Shown here: positions 31,125 to 39,656 of the stretch, piece after piece
Numbering within the stretch: position 1 is the first letter of the stretch
How the letters are laid out: every line of letters begins with the position of its first letter
Assembly (NCBI GenBank): GCA_016192135.1
Contig: JACPUR010000004.1
Coordinates: forward strand, 81,311-145,310
Direction of reading: 5' to 3'
Source: Candidatus Tectomicrobia bacterium
Lineage (GTDB): Bacteria; UBA8248
Length of the DNA: 64,000 nucleotides
Position numbers and translations under genes: made by a program
Notes under the pieces: generated by a model
Seen by the model: the letters and a program-made list of their open reading frames with translations, nothing else
Told to the model about the DNA's origin: nothing
Database searches by the model: none

Positions 31125-31694
31125 CTATTTTGCGGGGCGCGGCGCCGGCTGCGCCACGAGCCGCACCCTCACCCGCACCGCGTCGCTCCCGGGCATGAGG
31201 AGGAGGGTCGCGGGACGCGCCATGTCGAACTCGGAGAGCCGGACCTCCCCCTCCCCCCGCAGGTAAAGCTCGGCCCCCGTGTCGGCGATCTGGAACCGGA
31301 GGGAGACCCGCCGCTCCACGCCGTGGAGCGAGAGGACCCCCTGGCCCTCGGCCTCCCAGTCCCGCTCCCGGCCCCGGCGCCCGGGCGGCCCCGAGGCGCG
31401 CGCGGCGGGGACCCGCAGCTCCGCCCTGGGGTGGCGCTCCGCCTCCAGCACCTGGTCCCGGAGCATCCGCTCCTGGATGGGGTCGCCCGCCCGGACCGAG
31501 GCCGTCTCCACCTCGATGCGGCCGGAGGCCCCTTCGAGGCCGTCGCCGACCGGGAGGAGGATCTCCCCCCGGACGATCCCGAAATAGGCGTCGCTGGGAA
31601 GGATGATCCCCCGGAAGGAGAAGGAGACGCGGCTGCGCTCCGGGATCACCTCGTAGCGGTAGACGACCGGGGCGGCGGCCGCGGACTGGCACAT
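31125..31694 (-). CDS. YceI-family periplasmic lipid-binding-like protein (start probably further upstream)
   Basis: YceI beta-barrel protein: VYRYEVIPERSRVSFSFRG opening strand, SGRIEVETASVRAGD, and LSLHGVERRVSLRF near the C-terminus. YceI proteins bind isoprenoid-like lipids in the periplasm. From the first ATG (31694) the product is 189 residues and begins MCQSAAAAPVV, which lacks a signal peptide. Reading on upstream in frame adds LIRPPSLLRLAALALLL, giving a complete Sec signal with no ATG, GTG or TTG. The frame can reach CTG at 31745, which overlaps the upstream stop (CTGA). A CTG start at 31745 is therefore likely. Confidence 0.75.
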   Translation of the reverse strand: MCQSAAAAPVVYRYEVIPERSRVSFSFRGIILPSDAYFGIVRGEILLPVGDGLEGASGRIEVETASVRAGDPIQERMLRDQVLEAERHPRAELRVPAARASGPPGRRGRERDWEAEGQGVLSLHGVERRVSLRFQIADTGAELYLRGEGEVRLSEFDMARPATLLLMPGSDAVRVRVRLVAQPAPRPAK

Positions 31695-31741
31695 CAGGAG
31701 CAGGGCGAGGGCGGCCAGCCGGAGCAGGGAGGGCGGGCGGA

Positions 31742-32089
31742 TCAGCGGCCCTCCCCCGCCTCGTCCAGGTAGGCCTGGAAATCCCCCAGGGTGCGGGAGA
31801 TGAAGCCGGCCGCGCGGTCCAGGGCGATGAACTCCATGTCCGAGGCGTCCCCGGCGGCCTCGTCCCGGAGCCTCTTGAGCGCCTCGAGGTACTCCCGGGC
31901 GCGCTCGCCGGGCGGGGTGTTTTTCTTGGCGGCGGGGGGCTTTTCCTTCTCGACGAACTCGGCGAAGGGCCCCGCCTGGTAGGAGACGTAGCAGAAGGCG
32001 TGGTGGAGGGCCGCCTCCTCGACGCTCTCCTCCCCCTGGGCGTCCTTGCGGAGGTCGTTCAGCTTGGCCAGGACGGGTTCGGCTTTCAC
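31742..32089 (-). CDS. Hypothetical helical protein, 115 residues
   Basis: Acidic and mostly helical, with two related halves: AALHHAFCYVSYQAGPFAEFVEKE and FIALDRAAGFISRTLGDFQAYLDEA. Each has a pattern of a helix, aromatic residues and then an acidic helix, so it may be a duplicated helical pair. The stop overlaps a possible CTG start of the YceI gene, implying co-translation. I recognise no family. Confidence 0.65.
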   Translation of the reverse strand: MKAEPVLAKLNDLRKDAQGEESVEEAALHHAFCYVSYQAGPFAEFVEKEKPPAAKKNTPPGERAREYLEALKRLRDEAAGDASDMEFIALDRAAGFISRTLGDFQAYLDEAGEGR

Positions 32090-32156
32090 CCTTCTCTCCT
32101 CGGGCGGGCGCGGGGCCGCATGCCGATGCCAGTATAGGGAGCCGCCCCCCTCCTGC

Positions 32157-33059
32157 TCAAGAAGACTTGCGCGCCCGCGCCTCCACCCCCGCCATGCGCT
32201 CGATCTGCTTCACGACGGCGATGTGGTCGAGGTCCCCTTCCCCGTTCGCCACCAGGGCGTTGAACAGCTGCGAGACGAGGGCCGCCCCCGGCAGCGCCAC
32301 CTGGCGCTCGCGGGCTTGATCGAGCGCGTAGCGCAGGTCCTTGACGTGCATCGTGACGCGCGCGCCGGGACGGAAGTCCCCCGAGAGGATCTTGGGCGCC
32401 TTGACCTCGAGGGCGCCGCAGCGGGCGAGCCCGGCGCCCAGCACCTCGACCAGCGCCGCCGGGTCGAGCCCCGCCTTGGCGCCCAGGACCAGCGCCTCCC
32501 CCACCCCGAGGAAGGTGACGGCCACCAGCACCTGGTTCGCCAGCTTGGCGATGCAGCCCGAGCCGTTGGCCTCCCCCACGAGCACCACCTTGCGCCCCAG
32601 GGCGTCGAGGAGGGGCTTGCAGCGCTCGAAGGCCTTGCGCGGCCCCCCCACCATGATGGAGAGGGTGCCCGCGGCCGCGCCCTCGGGGGCGCCCGAGACC
32701 GGGGCGTCGAGCATCTCCACCCCCCGCTCCGCCAGCGCCTTGGCCACCTTCGCCGCGCTGGCGGGCTGGTTGCTCGTGCAGTCGACGAGGACGCTGCCGG
32801 GGCGCATGGCCCCCGCCAGCCCGTTCGGCCCCAGGACCACCTCCTCCACGTGGGGGGCGTCGGGCAGGCAGGTGAAGACCACCTCGGCCTGCTTCGCCAC
32901 CTCGGCGGGGTTCCCGCAGGGGACGGCGCCCTCGCCCGCGAGCTCGTCCACGGCCGGGCGGCTGCGGTTCGCGACCGCCACCTTGTGGCCCGCCCCCAGC
33001 AGCCGCCGCGTCATCGGCTTGCCCATCAGGCCCAGTCCAATGAATCCCACGGAAGCCAT
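32157..33059 (-). CDS. 3-hydroxyisobutyrate dehydrogenase-family NAD(P)-dependent reductase
   Basis: 300 residues from ATG at 33059 (AGGAGGTGAGGCC upstream). Beta-hydroxyacid dehydrogenase family: Rossmann start VGFIGLGLMGKPMTRRLL, substrate segment VDCTSNQPASAAKVAKAL and DAPVSGAPEGAAAGTLSIMVGG, and the catalytic Lys in GSGCIAKLANQVLVAV. It interconverts a beta-hydroxyacid and its semialdehyde (3-hydroxyisobutyrate, or glycerate/tartronate semialdehyde). The substrate cannot be fixed from sequence. Divergent from the lipoprotein at 33192. Confidence 0.9.
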   Translation of the reverse strand: MASVGFIGLGLMGKPMTRRLLGAGHKVAVANRSRPAVDELAGEGAVPCGNPAEVAKQAEVVFTCLPDAPHVEEVVLGPNGLAGAMRPGSVLVDCTSNQPASAAKVAKALAERGVEMLDAPVSGAPEGAAAGTLSIMVGGPRKAFERCKPLLDALGRKVVLVGEANGSGCIAKLANQVLVAVTFLGVGEALVLGAKAGLDPAALVEVLGAGLARCGALEVKAPKILSGDFRPGARVTMHVKDLRYALDQARERQVALPGAALVSQLFNALVANGEGDLDHIAVVKQIERMAGVEARARKSS

Positions 33060-33191
33060 GGCCTCACCTCCTGTCTGTGGAGAGCGGTCTTTGGAGAGGG
33101 AACCCGCCCAGGTTCGCACAAATCGCCCGGTCCGCGAAAGGAGCGTCCGGGCGGGTTGACGGGCGTCCCATGCGAGGAGTCAGATGCCTCC

Positions 33192-33770
33192 ATGATGGCC
33201 CGATCGCTCGCTCGGCTCCTCGCGCCCCTGGCCGCGCTGGCTCTCCTGGCCGGCTGCGCCGCGACCCAGGAGGCGAGGAGCCAGCCCGTGGAGATCCGCG
33301 TGCCCGCGCCCCGGGGCCGGACGGCCCCGGTGCGCGCCCGCTACGTCCTCCTGGCGGCGGACGCCCTCCCGGAGCCCGACCTCGCCCGCACCAAGGACTA
33401 CGTGCTGCGGGCCAAGGCCTCCCTCGCCTCCACCCTGCTGGAGGCCGCCGCGCCCCGGATGCGGGCCTTCGGCCTCGATCCGCTCGAGGCCCGGGAGGCG
33501 GGGATGGCGTCGGGGCGCCTCATCGTGGTCCTGACCCGGCTCGAGGCGGCGCTCGAGAAGAACCGCTGGGAGGCGGCCGCCGTCCTCACGGTCGAGGCGG
33601 CCGGCAGCGACGGCAAGCTCCGGGGCCGCTGGACGTCCTCCGGGCGGGGCGCCCACGACGACTCGCGCATCCTGGGCGGGGGCGCGGGCCTCGCGATGGG
33701 CCAGGCCATCGGGGAGGCGCTGGACCGCGTCCCCTGGGAGCAGATCGGGGGCGCCCGGCCCTCCCCCTGA
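33192..33770 (+). CDS. Lipoprotein of unknown function
   Basis: 192 residues with a signal peptide and lipobox (LALLAGC, Cys about residue 22), so anchored to a membrane by acylation. The mature part has a beta-alpha organisation: RARYVLLAADALPEPD, ASGRLIVVLTRLEAALEKNRW and a C-terminal GGGAGLAMGQAIGEALDRV helix. The shape recalls small outer-membrane lipoproteins of the DUF4410 kind, but I would not assign it. Start is ATG at 33192, the first of two adjacent ATGs, 11 bases after AGGAG. Confidence 0.7.
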   Translation: MMARSLARLLAPLAALALLAGCAATQEARSQPVEIRVPAPRGRTAPVRARYVLLAADALPEPDLARTKDYVLRAKASLASTLLEAAAPRMRAFGLDPLEAREAGMASGRLIVVLTRLEAALEKNRWEAAAVLTVEAAGSDGKLRGRWTSSGRGAHDDSRILGGGAGLAMGQAIGEALDRVPWEQIGGARPSP

Positions 33771-33852
33771 CGCTATACAGCGCCACCCCGCTCGTTTATC
33801 CTGGGCCCGCTTCTCCCCCGCTTTTACCCATATTTTCCGCATGAGGGACGCG

Positions 33853-35523
33853 ATGGCATCCATCTCCGCCGACGTGAACGCCGATCTTCTCTGGAAGCAC
33901 ATGGAGGCGCTCTGCCAGTGGGAGCGCTACACGGGCACCGCGGGCGAGAACGCCGCCGTGGACTACATCGCGCGCGAGATGGACGCCCTCGGCATTCCGG
34001 TGACCGTCCACGAATTCGACGCCTACATCAGCATCCCCGGCCCCGCCTCGCTCGACATCCTCGGCAAGGACGAGGAGCGCATCCCCGCTATCACCGCCGT
34101 CTTCGCGGCCTCGACCGGGGAAGCCGGAGTGACGGGCGACGCCGCCTACGTGGGCGAGGCCGAGGGCCCGGGCGAGGGCTCGGTCGCGGGGCGCATTGTG
34201 GTGGCCGAGCGGATGATGAGCCCCGCCCGCTTCTTCGCCTTCGAGCGGGCCGGCGCCATCGCCCAGGTGTACGTGAACTTGGGCTACGCCCACGAGGGGC
34301 CCATCTCGACCATCTGGGGCTCCCCCACCCCCGAGACGGCGGGGCGGCTCCCCTGCACCCCCCTCGTCACCCTCTCCCGGGAGCAGGGCCAGGACCTCAT
34401 CGACCGCCTCAAGACGAGGCGGCATGTGCGGCTCCGGGTGCGGTCCAAGGCCGACACCCGCTGGCGGCGCACCCGCATGCCCGTGGCCGACATCTCGCCC
34501 TCCAAGAAGTCCGAGGAGTTCGCCTTGCTGGGCGGCCACCTCGACTCCTGGCAGATCGGGGCGAACGACAACGCGGCCGGGGACACCACCCTCATGGAGC
34601 TGGCCCGGCTCATCCACGCCCGCCGCAGGGAGCTCCGGCGAGGGCTCCGGGTCATCTGGTTCAACGGCCACTCCCACGGGCGCTTCTCGGGCTCGACCTG
34701 GTACGCCGACCACAAGTTCGAGGAGCTGCGCGCGCGCTGCGTGGGCTACCTGAACATCGACCAGCCGGGCGCCCGCCAAGCCACTCTCTACCGGCCCTTC
34801 TCGACGGCGGACATCTCGGCCTGGGTGCAGGACGTGGTGAAGCGCCTGGGCGGCCAGAAGACCGTCCCCACCCATCCGCTGCGGATGGCGGACCAGTCCT
34901 TCTGGGGGGTGGGGGTGCCCTCGTTCTCGTTCCTGCCCGTCCTGCCCGAGGGGGCGCCGGACCTCCAGAAGGACCACCCCCACGCGGGCTTCCCGGAGTA
35001 CTGGCACAACCCGGCCGACACCCTGGACAAGATGGACAAGAAGCTCCTGGCCGAGCACTGCCGCCTCTACGCGGGGGCGCTGCACGAGCTCTGCTCGATG
35101 GAGGTGGCGCCCCTCGACCCGAGGACGGTCGCGGGGGTGGCCGAGGCCGAGCTCGCCGCCCTGCGGAAGAAGGCGGCGGGGGCGTTCGATCTCGCGGAGG
35201 CCGAGGAGGCGGCGCGGGAGTTCCGGGGGGCGGCCCAGGGGCTGATGAAGCGCATCGGGAAGCTGAAGGCCCCCGAGGCGAACCGCGCTCTCCTCAAGAT
35301 CAGCCACACCCTCAACCCCGTGCTCTACACCCAGGCGGGGCCCTACGACCAGGACCCGGCCTCGCCCGCCGTGCGCTTCCCGGGCCTCCACCGCCTGAAC
35401 GGCTATCTCGCCGCGGGGGCGGCCTCGCACGAGGGGCGGCTCCTCTACACCCGCCTGGTGCGGGAGCGCAACCGCGCCGCCGCAGCGCTGCGCCAGGCGG
35501 CGGAGATAGCGGAGGGGAGATAG
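33853..35523 (+). CDS. M28-family peptidase homologue lacking the canonical catalytic Glu
   Basis: 556 residues. ATG at 33853 is preferred to 33841 because AGGGA lies just ahead of it. The zinc-binding part reads GGHLDSWQIGANDNAAGD (His, Asp and Asp ligands in place), preceded by a PA-like inserted domain (residues about 80-200). Where M28 enzymes have G-A-E-E with the base/ligand Glu, this protein has WFNGHSHGRFSGSTWYAD, so the Glu is replaced by a His-rich loop. A C-terminal helical domain (residues about 430-550) resembles the transferrin-receptor-like arrangement. It may be an altered aminopeptidase or a non-peptidase hydrolase. No signal peptide is seen. Confidence 0.8.
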   Translation: MASISADVNADLLWKHMEALCQWERYTGTAGENAAVDYIAREMDALGIPVTVHEFDAYISIPGPASLDILGKDEERIPAITAVFAASTGEAGVTGDAAYVGEAEGPGEGSVAGRIVVAERMMSPARFFAFERAGAIAQVYVNLGYAHEGPISTIWGSPTPETAGRLPCTPLVTLSREQGQDLIDRLKTRRHVRLRVRSKADTRWRRTRMPVADISPSKKSEEFALLGGHLDSWQIGANDNAAGDTTLMELARLIHARRRELRRGLRVIWFNGHSHGRFSGSTWYADHKFEELRARCVGYLNIDQPGARQATLYRPFSTADISAWVQDVVKRLGGQKTVPTHPLRMADQSFWGVGVPSFSFLPVLPEGAPDLQKDHPHAGFPEYWHNPADTLDKMDKKLLAEHCRLYAGALHELCSMEVAPLDPRTVAGVAEAELAALRKKAAGAFDLAEAEEAAREFRGAAQGLMKRIGKLKAPEANRALLKISHTLNPVLYTQAGPYDQDPASPAVRFPGLHRLNGYLAAGAASHEGRLLYTRLVRERNRAAAALRQAAEIAEGR

Positions 35524-35571
35524 GGGCGCTTCACGCCAAGGCGCGGGGCGGCGCATCTCACCTGGAGGAGT

Positions 35572-35672
35572 TCCCTCCCCCTGCCCCCTCCCGGAGGGAG
35601 GGGGAGAAGCAGAAGGTCAAGGTGGAGTTGGAATTACCCTCCCCCTCCGGAGGAGGGTAAGGGTGGGGGAGA
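35572..35672. repeat. GC-rich hairpin repeats of the CCCTCCCCC/GGGAGGGGG type
   Basis: Two hairpins in tandem: arms CCCCTCCC and GGGAGGGG around 35585-35612, and CCCTCCCCCTCC with GGAGGAGGG at 35637-35660. They fill the gap after the peptidase gene and before the convergent ABC permease gene, so may act as a bidirectional terminator. Related sequences occur near 4941, 26093, 45455, 47316-47440 and 60770. Confidence 0.55.
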
Positions 35673-35707
35673 GGTTCCGGGCACCGAGGCGATTCTCTCT
35701 GCCTCCC

Positions 35708-36637
35708 CTACGCCGTGTCCTCCTCGGCGCCCTTGCCCGGCGCGGAGCCCCTGAGGCGGGGGTCCAGCACGTCCCGCAGGGCGTCGCCCGCCAGGTTGAA
35801 GCCCATCACCAGCACCATGATGGCCGCGCCCGGGATGACCGAAACCCAGGGCGCGATCTCCAGCACCTGCTGCCCCTCGGCGATCATGAGCCCCCAGGCG
35901 GGCGTCGGGGGCGGGGGGCCCAGCCCCAGGAAGCTCAGGCTCGACTCCACGACGATGGCCGTCGCCACCCGGAAGGTCGCCAGCACGACGAGCGGCCCCA
36001 TGATCTGGGGGATGATGTGGCGCGTCCCCAGGCGCAGGTAGTCCGCCCCCAGGCCGCGCGCCGCCTCGACGAACTCCCGCTCCTTCACCGCGAGGGTCTC
36101 GCCGCGCACCAGCCGCGCGATGTGGGGGAAGGTGGCGATCCCGACCGCGATCATGGCGTTGGTGAGCGAGGGCCCCAGGATGGCCATCACCAGGATGGCC
36201 AGGAGGTAGAGGGGGAACGAGAGGAGGATGTCCACCAGGCGCATGAGGAGCATGTCGGCCCACCCCCCGATGAAACCCGAGAGGAAGCCCACCACCAGCC
36301 CCAGCGCCAGCCCGATGGCCACCGCCAGGATGCCCATGCGCAGCGAGATGCGCGCCCCCCACACGATGCGGCTGAAGATGTCGCGCCCGAGCTGGTCGGT
36401 GCCGAGCAGGTACTTGGCGCCGGGGGGCTGGAGCTGATCCGCGAGTATCTGGGCGGAGGGCTCGTGGGTGGCGACCCAGGGGGCGAAGACGGCCGCCAGC
36501 ACCACGCCCAGCACCAGAATCACCCCGGCCAGGGCCGAGGGGGAGCCGAGCAGCAGCCGGAGCGCCCCCCGGCGCGCGGTGAGGGCGCCCTTTTCTTCCG
36601 CCGTCGCACCAGGGGTCACCGTTCCCGCCGCCACCAT
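35708..36637 (-). CDS. Dipeptide/oligopeptide-type ABC transporter permease (DppC/OppC)
   Basis: 309 residues with an N-terminal cytoplasmic leader, six membrane helices and the family signatures HEPSAQ-type linker, LGTDQLGRDIFSRIVWGARISL after helix 1, and the EAA loop EAARGLGADYLRLGTRHIIPQIM that docks the ATPase. It begins 4 bases after the DppB stop. No ATP-binding subunit genes are in the window, so the ATPases must be encoded elsewhere. Confidence 0.92.
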   Translation of the reverse strand: MVAAGTVTPGATAEEKGALTARRGALRLLLGSPSALAGVILVLGVVLAAVFAPWVATHEPSAQILADQLQPPGAKYLLGTDQLGRDIFSRIVWGARISLRMGILAVAIGLALGLVVGFLSGFIGGWADMLLMRLVDILLSFPLYLLAILVMAILGPSLTNAMIAVGIATFPHIARLVRGETLAVKEREFVEAARGLGADYLRLGTRHIIPQIMGPLVVLATFRVATAIVVESSLSFLGLGPPPPTPAWGLMIAEGQQVLEIAPWVSVIPGAAIMVLVMGFNLAGDALRDVLDPRLRGSAPGKGAEEDTA

Positions 36638-36641
36638 CGCC

Positions 36642-37583
36642 TCACCCGTACCGGATGCGCGGGTCGACGTATCCGTAGATCAGGTCGACCGCGAGGTTCA
36701 CCAAGATGATCACCAGCAGGTAGACCAGCATCGTCCCCTGCACCATCGGGTAGTCGCGCGCCAGCACCGACTCGATCAGCAGCGTCCCCATGCCGGGGCG
36801 GCTGAAGACGACCTCCGTCACGGTGGTGCCGCCCAGGAGCTGCCCGAGGTCCAGCCCGATCACGGTGACGATGGGCAGGAGCGCGTTTCGGAAGGCGTGC
36901 TTGCCCTTCACGGCGGCCTCGGAGAGGCCCTTCATCCGGCCCGTTCGGATGTAGTCCTGCCCCAGGATCTCGAGGAAGCTCGAGCGCGTGACCCGGGCGA
37001 TGAGGGCCGCCCCCCGCAACCCCAGCGAGAGGGCGGGGAGGAAGAGGTGCCAGACCACGTCGGTCGGGCTCGAGGGCTCGCCCACCCCGATGGTGGGAAA
37101 GAGCCTGAGCTGGAACGAGAGGAAGATGATGAGGAGGATGCCGAGCCAGAACACCGGCATCGAGATGCCCGACAGCGCTCCCACCATGCACAGCCGGTCG
37201 ATCCAGCTGTTCCGGTAGGCCGCCGAGAGGAAGCCCGCCGGGATGCCGATGAGGACGGCGATGAGGACCCCGCCGAAGGCCAGGTAGAGGGTGTGGTGGT
37301 AGATGGCCGCGATCTCGGCCATCACCGGCCGCTGGCTCCGGTAGGACTGCCCCAGGTCGCCTTGCACCGCGCGGCCCAGGTAGCGGAGGAACTGCACGTG
37401 GAGGGGCCGGTCCAGCCCCAGGTCGCGGCGCAGGTCCGCGACGGCCTGCTTGTCCCCGCCGAGGTCGGAGAGCATGAGGGCGGCCGGGTCGCCGGGCACG
37501 AGATGGACGATGAAGAAGACGATGACGAAGGCGGCCGCCAGCGTCAGCAGAGTGGCCCAGAAGCGTTGAATCGCGTAGCGCAT
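36642..37583 (-). CDS. Dipeptide/oligopeptide-type ABC transporter permease (DppB/OppB)
   Basis: 313 residues, six helices. Typical N-terminus (MRYAIQRFWATLLTLAAAFVIVFFIVHLVPGDPA), the LGLDRPLHVQFLRYLGRAVQGDLGQSY segment, and the EAA loop IRTGRMKGLSEAAVKGKHAFRNALLPI. It forms the channel with the DppC-type subunit encoded immediately downstream. Its stop and the next start are 4 bases apart. Confidence 0.93.
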   Translation of the reverse strand: MRYAIQRFWATLLTLAAAFVIVFFIVHLVPGDPAALMLSDLGGDKQAVADLRRDLGLDRPLHVQFLRYLGRAVQGDLGQSYRSQRPVMAEIAAIYHHTLYLAFGGVLIAVLIGIPAGFLSAAYRNSWIDRLCMVGALSGISMPVFWLGILLIIFLSFQLRLFPTIGVGEPSSPTDVVWHLFLPALSLGLRGAALIARVTRSSFLEILGQDYIRTGRMKGLSEAAVKGKHAFRNALLPIVTVIGLDLGQLLGGTTVTEVVFSRPGMGTLLIESVLARDYPMVQGTMLVYLLVIILVNLAVDLIYGYVDPRIRYG

Positions 37584-37637
37584 GGCGGCGGGAATCCCGG
37601 CCTCCCCCCGCCCGGGGGCGGGGGGAGGCGGCGAGGG

Positions 37638-39170
37638 CTACTTCTCGATCCGGACCTGGCGCCAGGGGAAGGAGTCCTGGAACGTGGGCACGTTGTTCTT
37701 CACGTAGGGCTGCATGGCGACGACGTAGTTCACGTTCACGATCGCGAAGCCCGCGACGTCCTCGGCGAGGATCTTCCGCTCCGCCTGCTCGATGTAGGCC
37801 TTGCGCTGCTCGTCGTCCACGGTGTGGCGGGCCTTGAGCAGGAGGTCGTCGGCCCGGATGTAGCCCGAGGCGTTGGGGTAGGGCTGGCTCTTGCTGAAGA
37901 AGTACTCGTAGAGGTACTGGTCGGCGTCGCTCCGGGTGATCCGGATGAAGACGACGTCGAACTGCCCGGCCCGCGACCGCTTGTCGTAGATGGCCCGCTC
38001 CGGGACGTTCATCTTGGCTCGGATGCCCGCCTTCTTCCACTGCTCCTGGAGCACGGCGGCCATCTGGGGCCATTGGGAAGAGGGCATGACGTTCACGTCC
38101 ACGTCGATGCCGTTGGGGTGGCCCGCCTCGGCGAGGAGCTTCTTCGCCTTCTCCAGATCGTAGTCCGAGGGGTTGTAGAGCTCCTTGTAGCCGAAGACGT
38201 GGGGGTTCAGCAGGTTGTGCCGGGGCGTGGCGTTGCCGAAGAAGACGTGCTTGGCGATGGACTCCCGGTCGGTGGCGTGCAGGAAGGCGCGGCGCACGCG
38301 GACGTCGTCGAAGGGCTTGCGCTTGAGGTTGAACTGCATGAAATGGGTGGCGTAGCCCGGCGTGGCGAGGACGTTCAGCTTCTGGTTCTTCTTGATCTCC
38401 TGGATCGAGGCACCCTCGAGCAGGGTGGCCACGTCCAGGTCGCCGCGCTCGATGGCGAGCTTGGCCACCGTGTCGTTGCGGATCACCTTGTGGACCACTT
38501 TCGAGAGGTGCGCCTTCTCCCAGCTGTCCGGGTTGCGGGCGAGGACGATCTCGCTCCCGCGCACCCACTTCTCGAACATGAAGGGCCCCGAGCCGATCGG
38601 GTCCTGCCCGAACTTGGAGCCCTTCTCCTTGACCGCCTTCTCGCTCACGATCCAGCCCGGCCGGAAGGCCAGCACCGCCACCATGAAGGCGGGATGGGGC
38701 TGCCTGATGGTGAGGCGGACGGTGTGGTCGTCCACCACCTCGACCTTCTCGAGCGACTGGAGGGAGCCCCGGAAGCGCGACTTCGTCTTCGGGTCCTTGA
38801 TGCGGTCGAAGGAGAACTTGACGTCGCGCGCGGTGACGGGGCCGTAGCCCTTGTGGAACTTGGCGTCCCGCCGCAGGTGGAAGGTGTAGGTCCGCCCGTC
38901 AGGGGAGAGCTCCCAACGGGTGGCCAGATCGGGCTCGACCTGGAGGGTGCCCGCCTTGAGGCGCACCAGCCCGCTGAACACGTTCATGGCCAGCATGTGG
39001 TCGGAGGGCTTGCCGATGTAGGCCGGGTCCATGGTGATGAGATCGTCGTCCGCCCGGACGCGGATCGCCTGCTCCCCGCCGGGGGCGGCGGAGGCCCCGG
39101 GCGGAACGAGGACGGCGGCTCCCGCCGCGAGCCAAAGCGCCAGCGCGAATCCTCTTATCATCGTGCGCAT
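37638..39170 (-). CDS. ABC transporter substrate-binding protein, peptide/nickel family (SBP_bac_5)
   Basis: 510 residues from ATG at 39170, giving a Sec signal peptide (MRTMIRGFALALWLAAGAA, cleavage after ASA). Family 5 binding protein: IRVRADDDLITMDPAYIGKPSD opening, DLATRWELSPDGRTYTFHLRRDAKFHKG, YATHFMQFNLKRKPFDDVRVRRAF and VMPSSQWPQMAAVLQEQWKKAGI. Ligands in this group include peptides, glutathione and opines; the ligand here is unknown. First gene of the SBP-DppB-DppC operon, with a promoter at 39343-39371. Confidence 0.92.
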   Translation of the reverse strand: MRTMIRGFALALWLAAGAAVLVPPGASAAPGGEQAIRVRADDDLITMDPAYIGKPSDHMLAMNVFSGLVRLKAGTLQVEPDLATRWELSPDGRTYTFHLRRDAKFHKGYGPVTARDVKFSFDRIKDPKTKSRFRGSLQSLEKVEVVDDHTVRLTIRQPHPAFMVAVLAFRPGWIVSEKAVKEKGSKFGQDPIGSGPFMFEKWVRGSEIVLARNPDSWEKAHLSKVVHKVIRNDTVAKLAIERGDLDVATLLEGASIQEIKKNQKLNVLATPGYATHFMQFNLKRKPFDDVRVRRAFLHATDRESIAKHVFFGNATPRHNLLNPHVFGYKELYNPSDYDLEKAKKLLAEAGHPNGIDVDVNVMPSSQWPQMAAVLQEQWKKAGIRAKMNVPERAIYDKRSRAGQFDVVFIRITRSDADQYLYEYFFSKSQPYPNASGYIRADDLLLKARHTVDDEQRKAYIEQAERKILAEDVAGFAIVNVNYVVAMQPYVKNNVPTFQDSFPWRQVRIEK

Positions 39171-39342
39171 CAAGGTTTCCCCTCCAAAGAAGCCCCCCGG
39201 GGCGGCGGTCCGCCCTTCGGCGCGGGGCGTGTGCCTGCATGGAAGCCGCGCGGCGCCCGGCATCCGCCGGGGGGCGTGCTCCGGGATGGGAGTCCCGCGG
39301 CCGTCACGGAAACGCAAGGAGACGCTCGCAGAGCGATGCCGC

Positions 39343-39371
39343 ATCCTAGTTAAACCCCACTTTCATTTCAA
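39343..39371 (-). promoter_or_regulatory. Sigma-70-like promoter of the peptide ABC operon
   Basis: On the minus strand TTGAAA (39371-39366) and TAGGAT (39348-39343) are separated by 17 bp. The predicted leader to the ATG at 39170 is about 165 nt. The remainder of the 39171-39656 gap holds GC-rich hairpins (CGGCC/GGCCG around 39485-39520) and the promoter of the divergent gene; no additional gene is evident. Confidence 0.5.
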
Positions 39372-39610
39372 GCCCGTTTCCGGCGCATGAAATCGCCGGG
39401 ATTGGGGAATCGTGGGCCGGTTTGGCGATTCTGCCGCCATCCCGAACGCGGCTTTCCTCACCCCCATCCCCTCCTTCGGCCTACGCCGGCCGAAAGCCGG
39501 CTCTGGCCGGCTGAAGGTCGGAGGCCAAAGCCCCCCGCGGAGGGCAAAGGCCCAACCCATCCATCGCCCGTCATGCAAACCGGCCACGGGCGCCCCGCTC
39601 CCTCCGAAAA

Positions 39611-39619
39611 TGGTATTAT
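39611..39619 (+). promoter_or_regulatory. Extended -10 promoter ahead of the DUF169 gene
   Basis: TGG followed by TATTAT (39614-39619), with no good -35. It lies 38 bases before the ATG at 39657. Confidence 0.4.
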
Positions 39620-39656
39620 GGCCCCGCGCCACCCCTTCCACGCGAGAGGAACCTGC

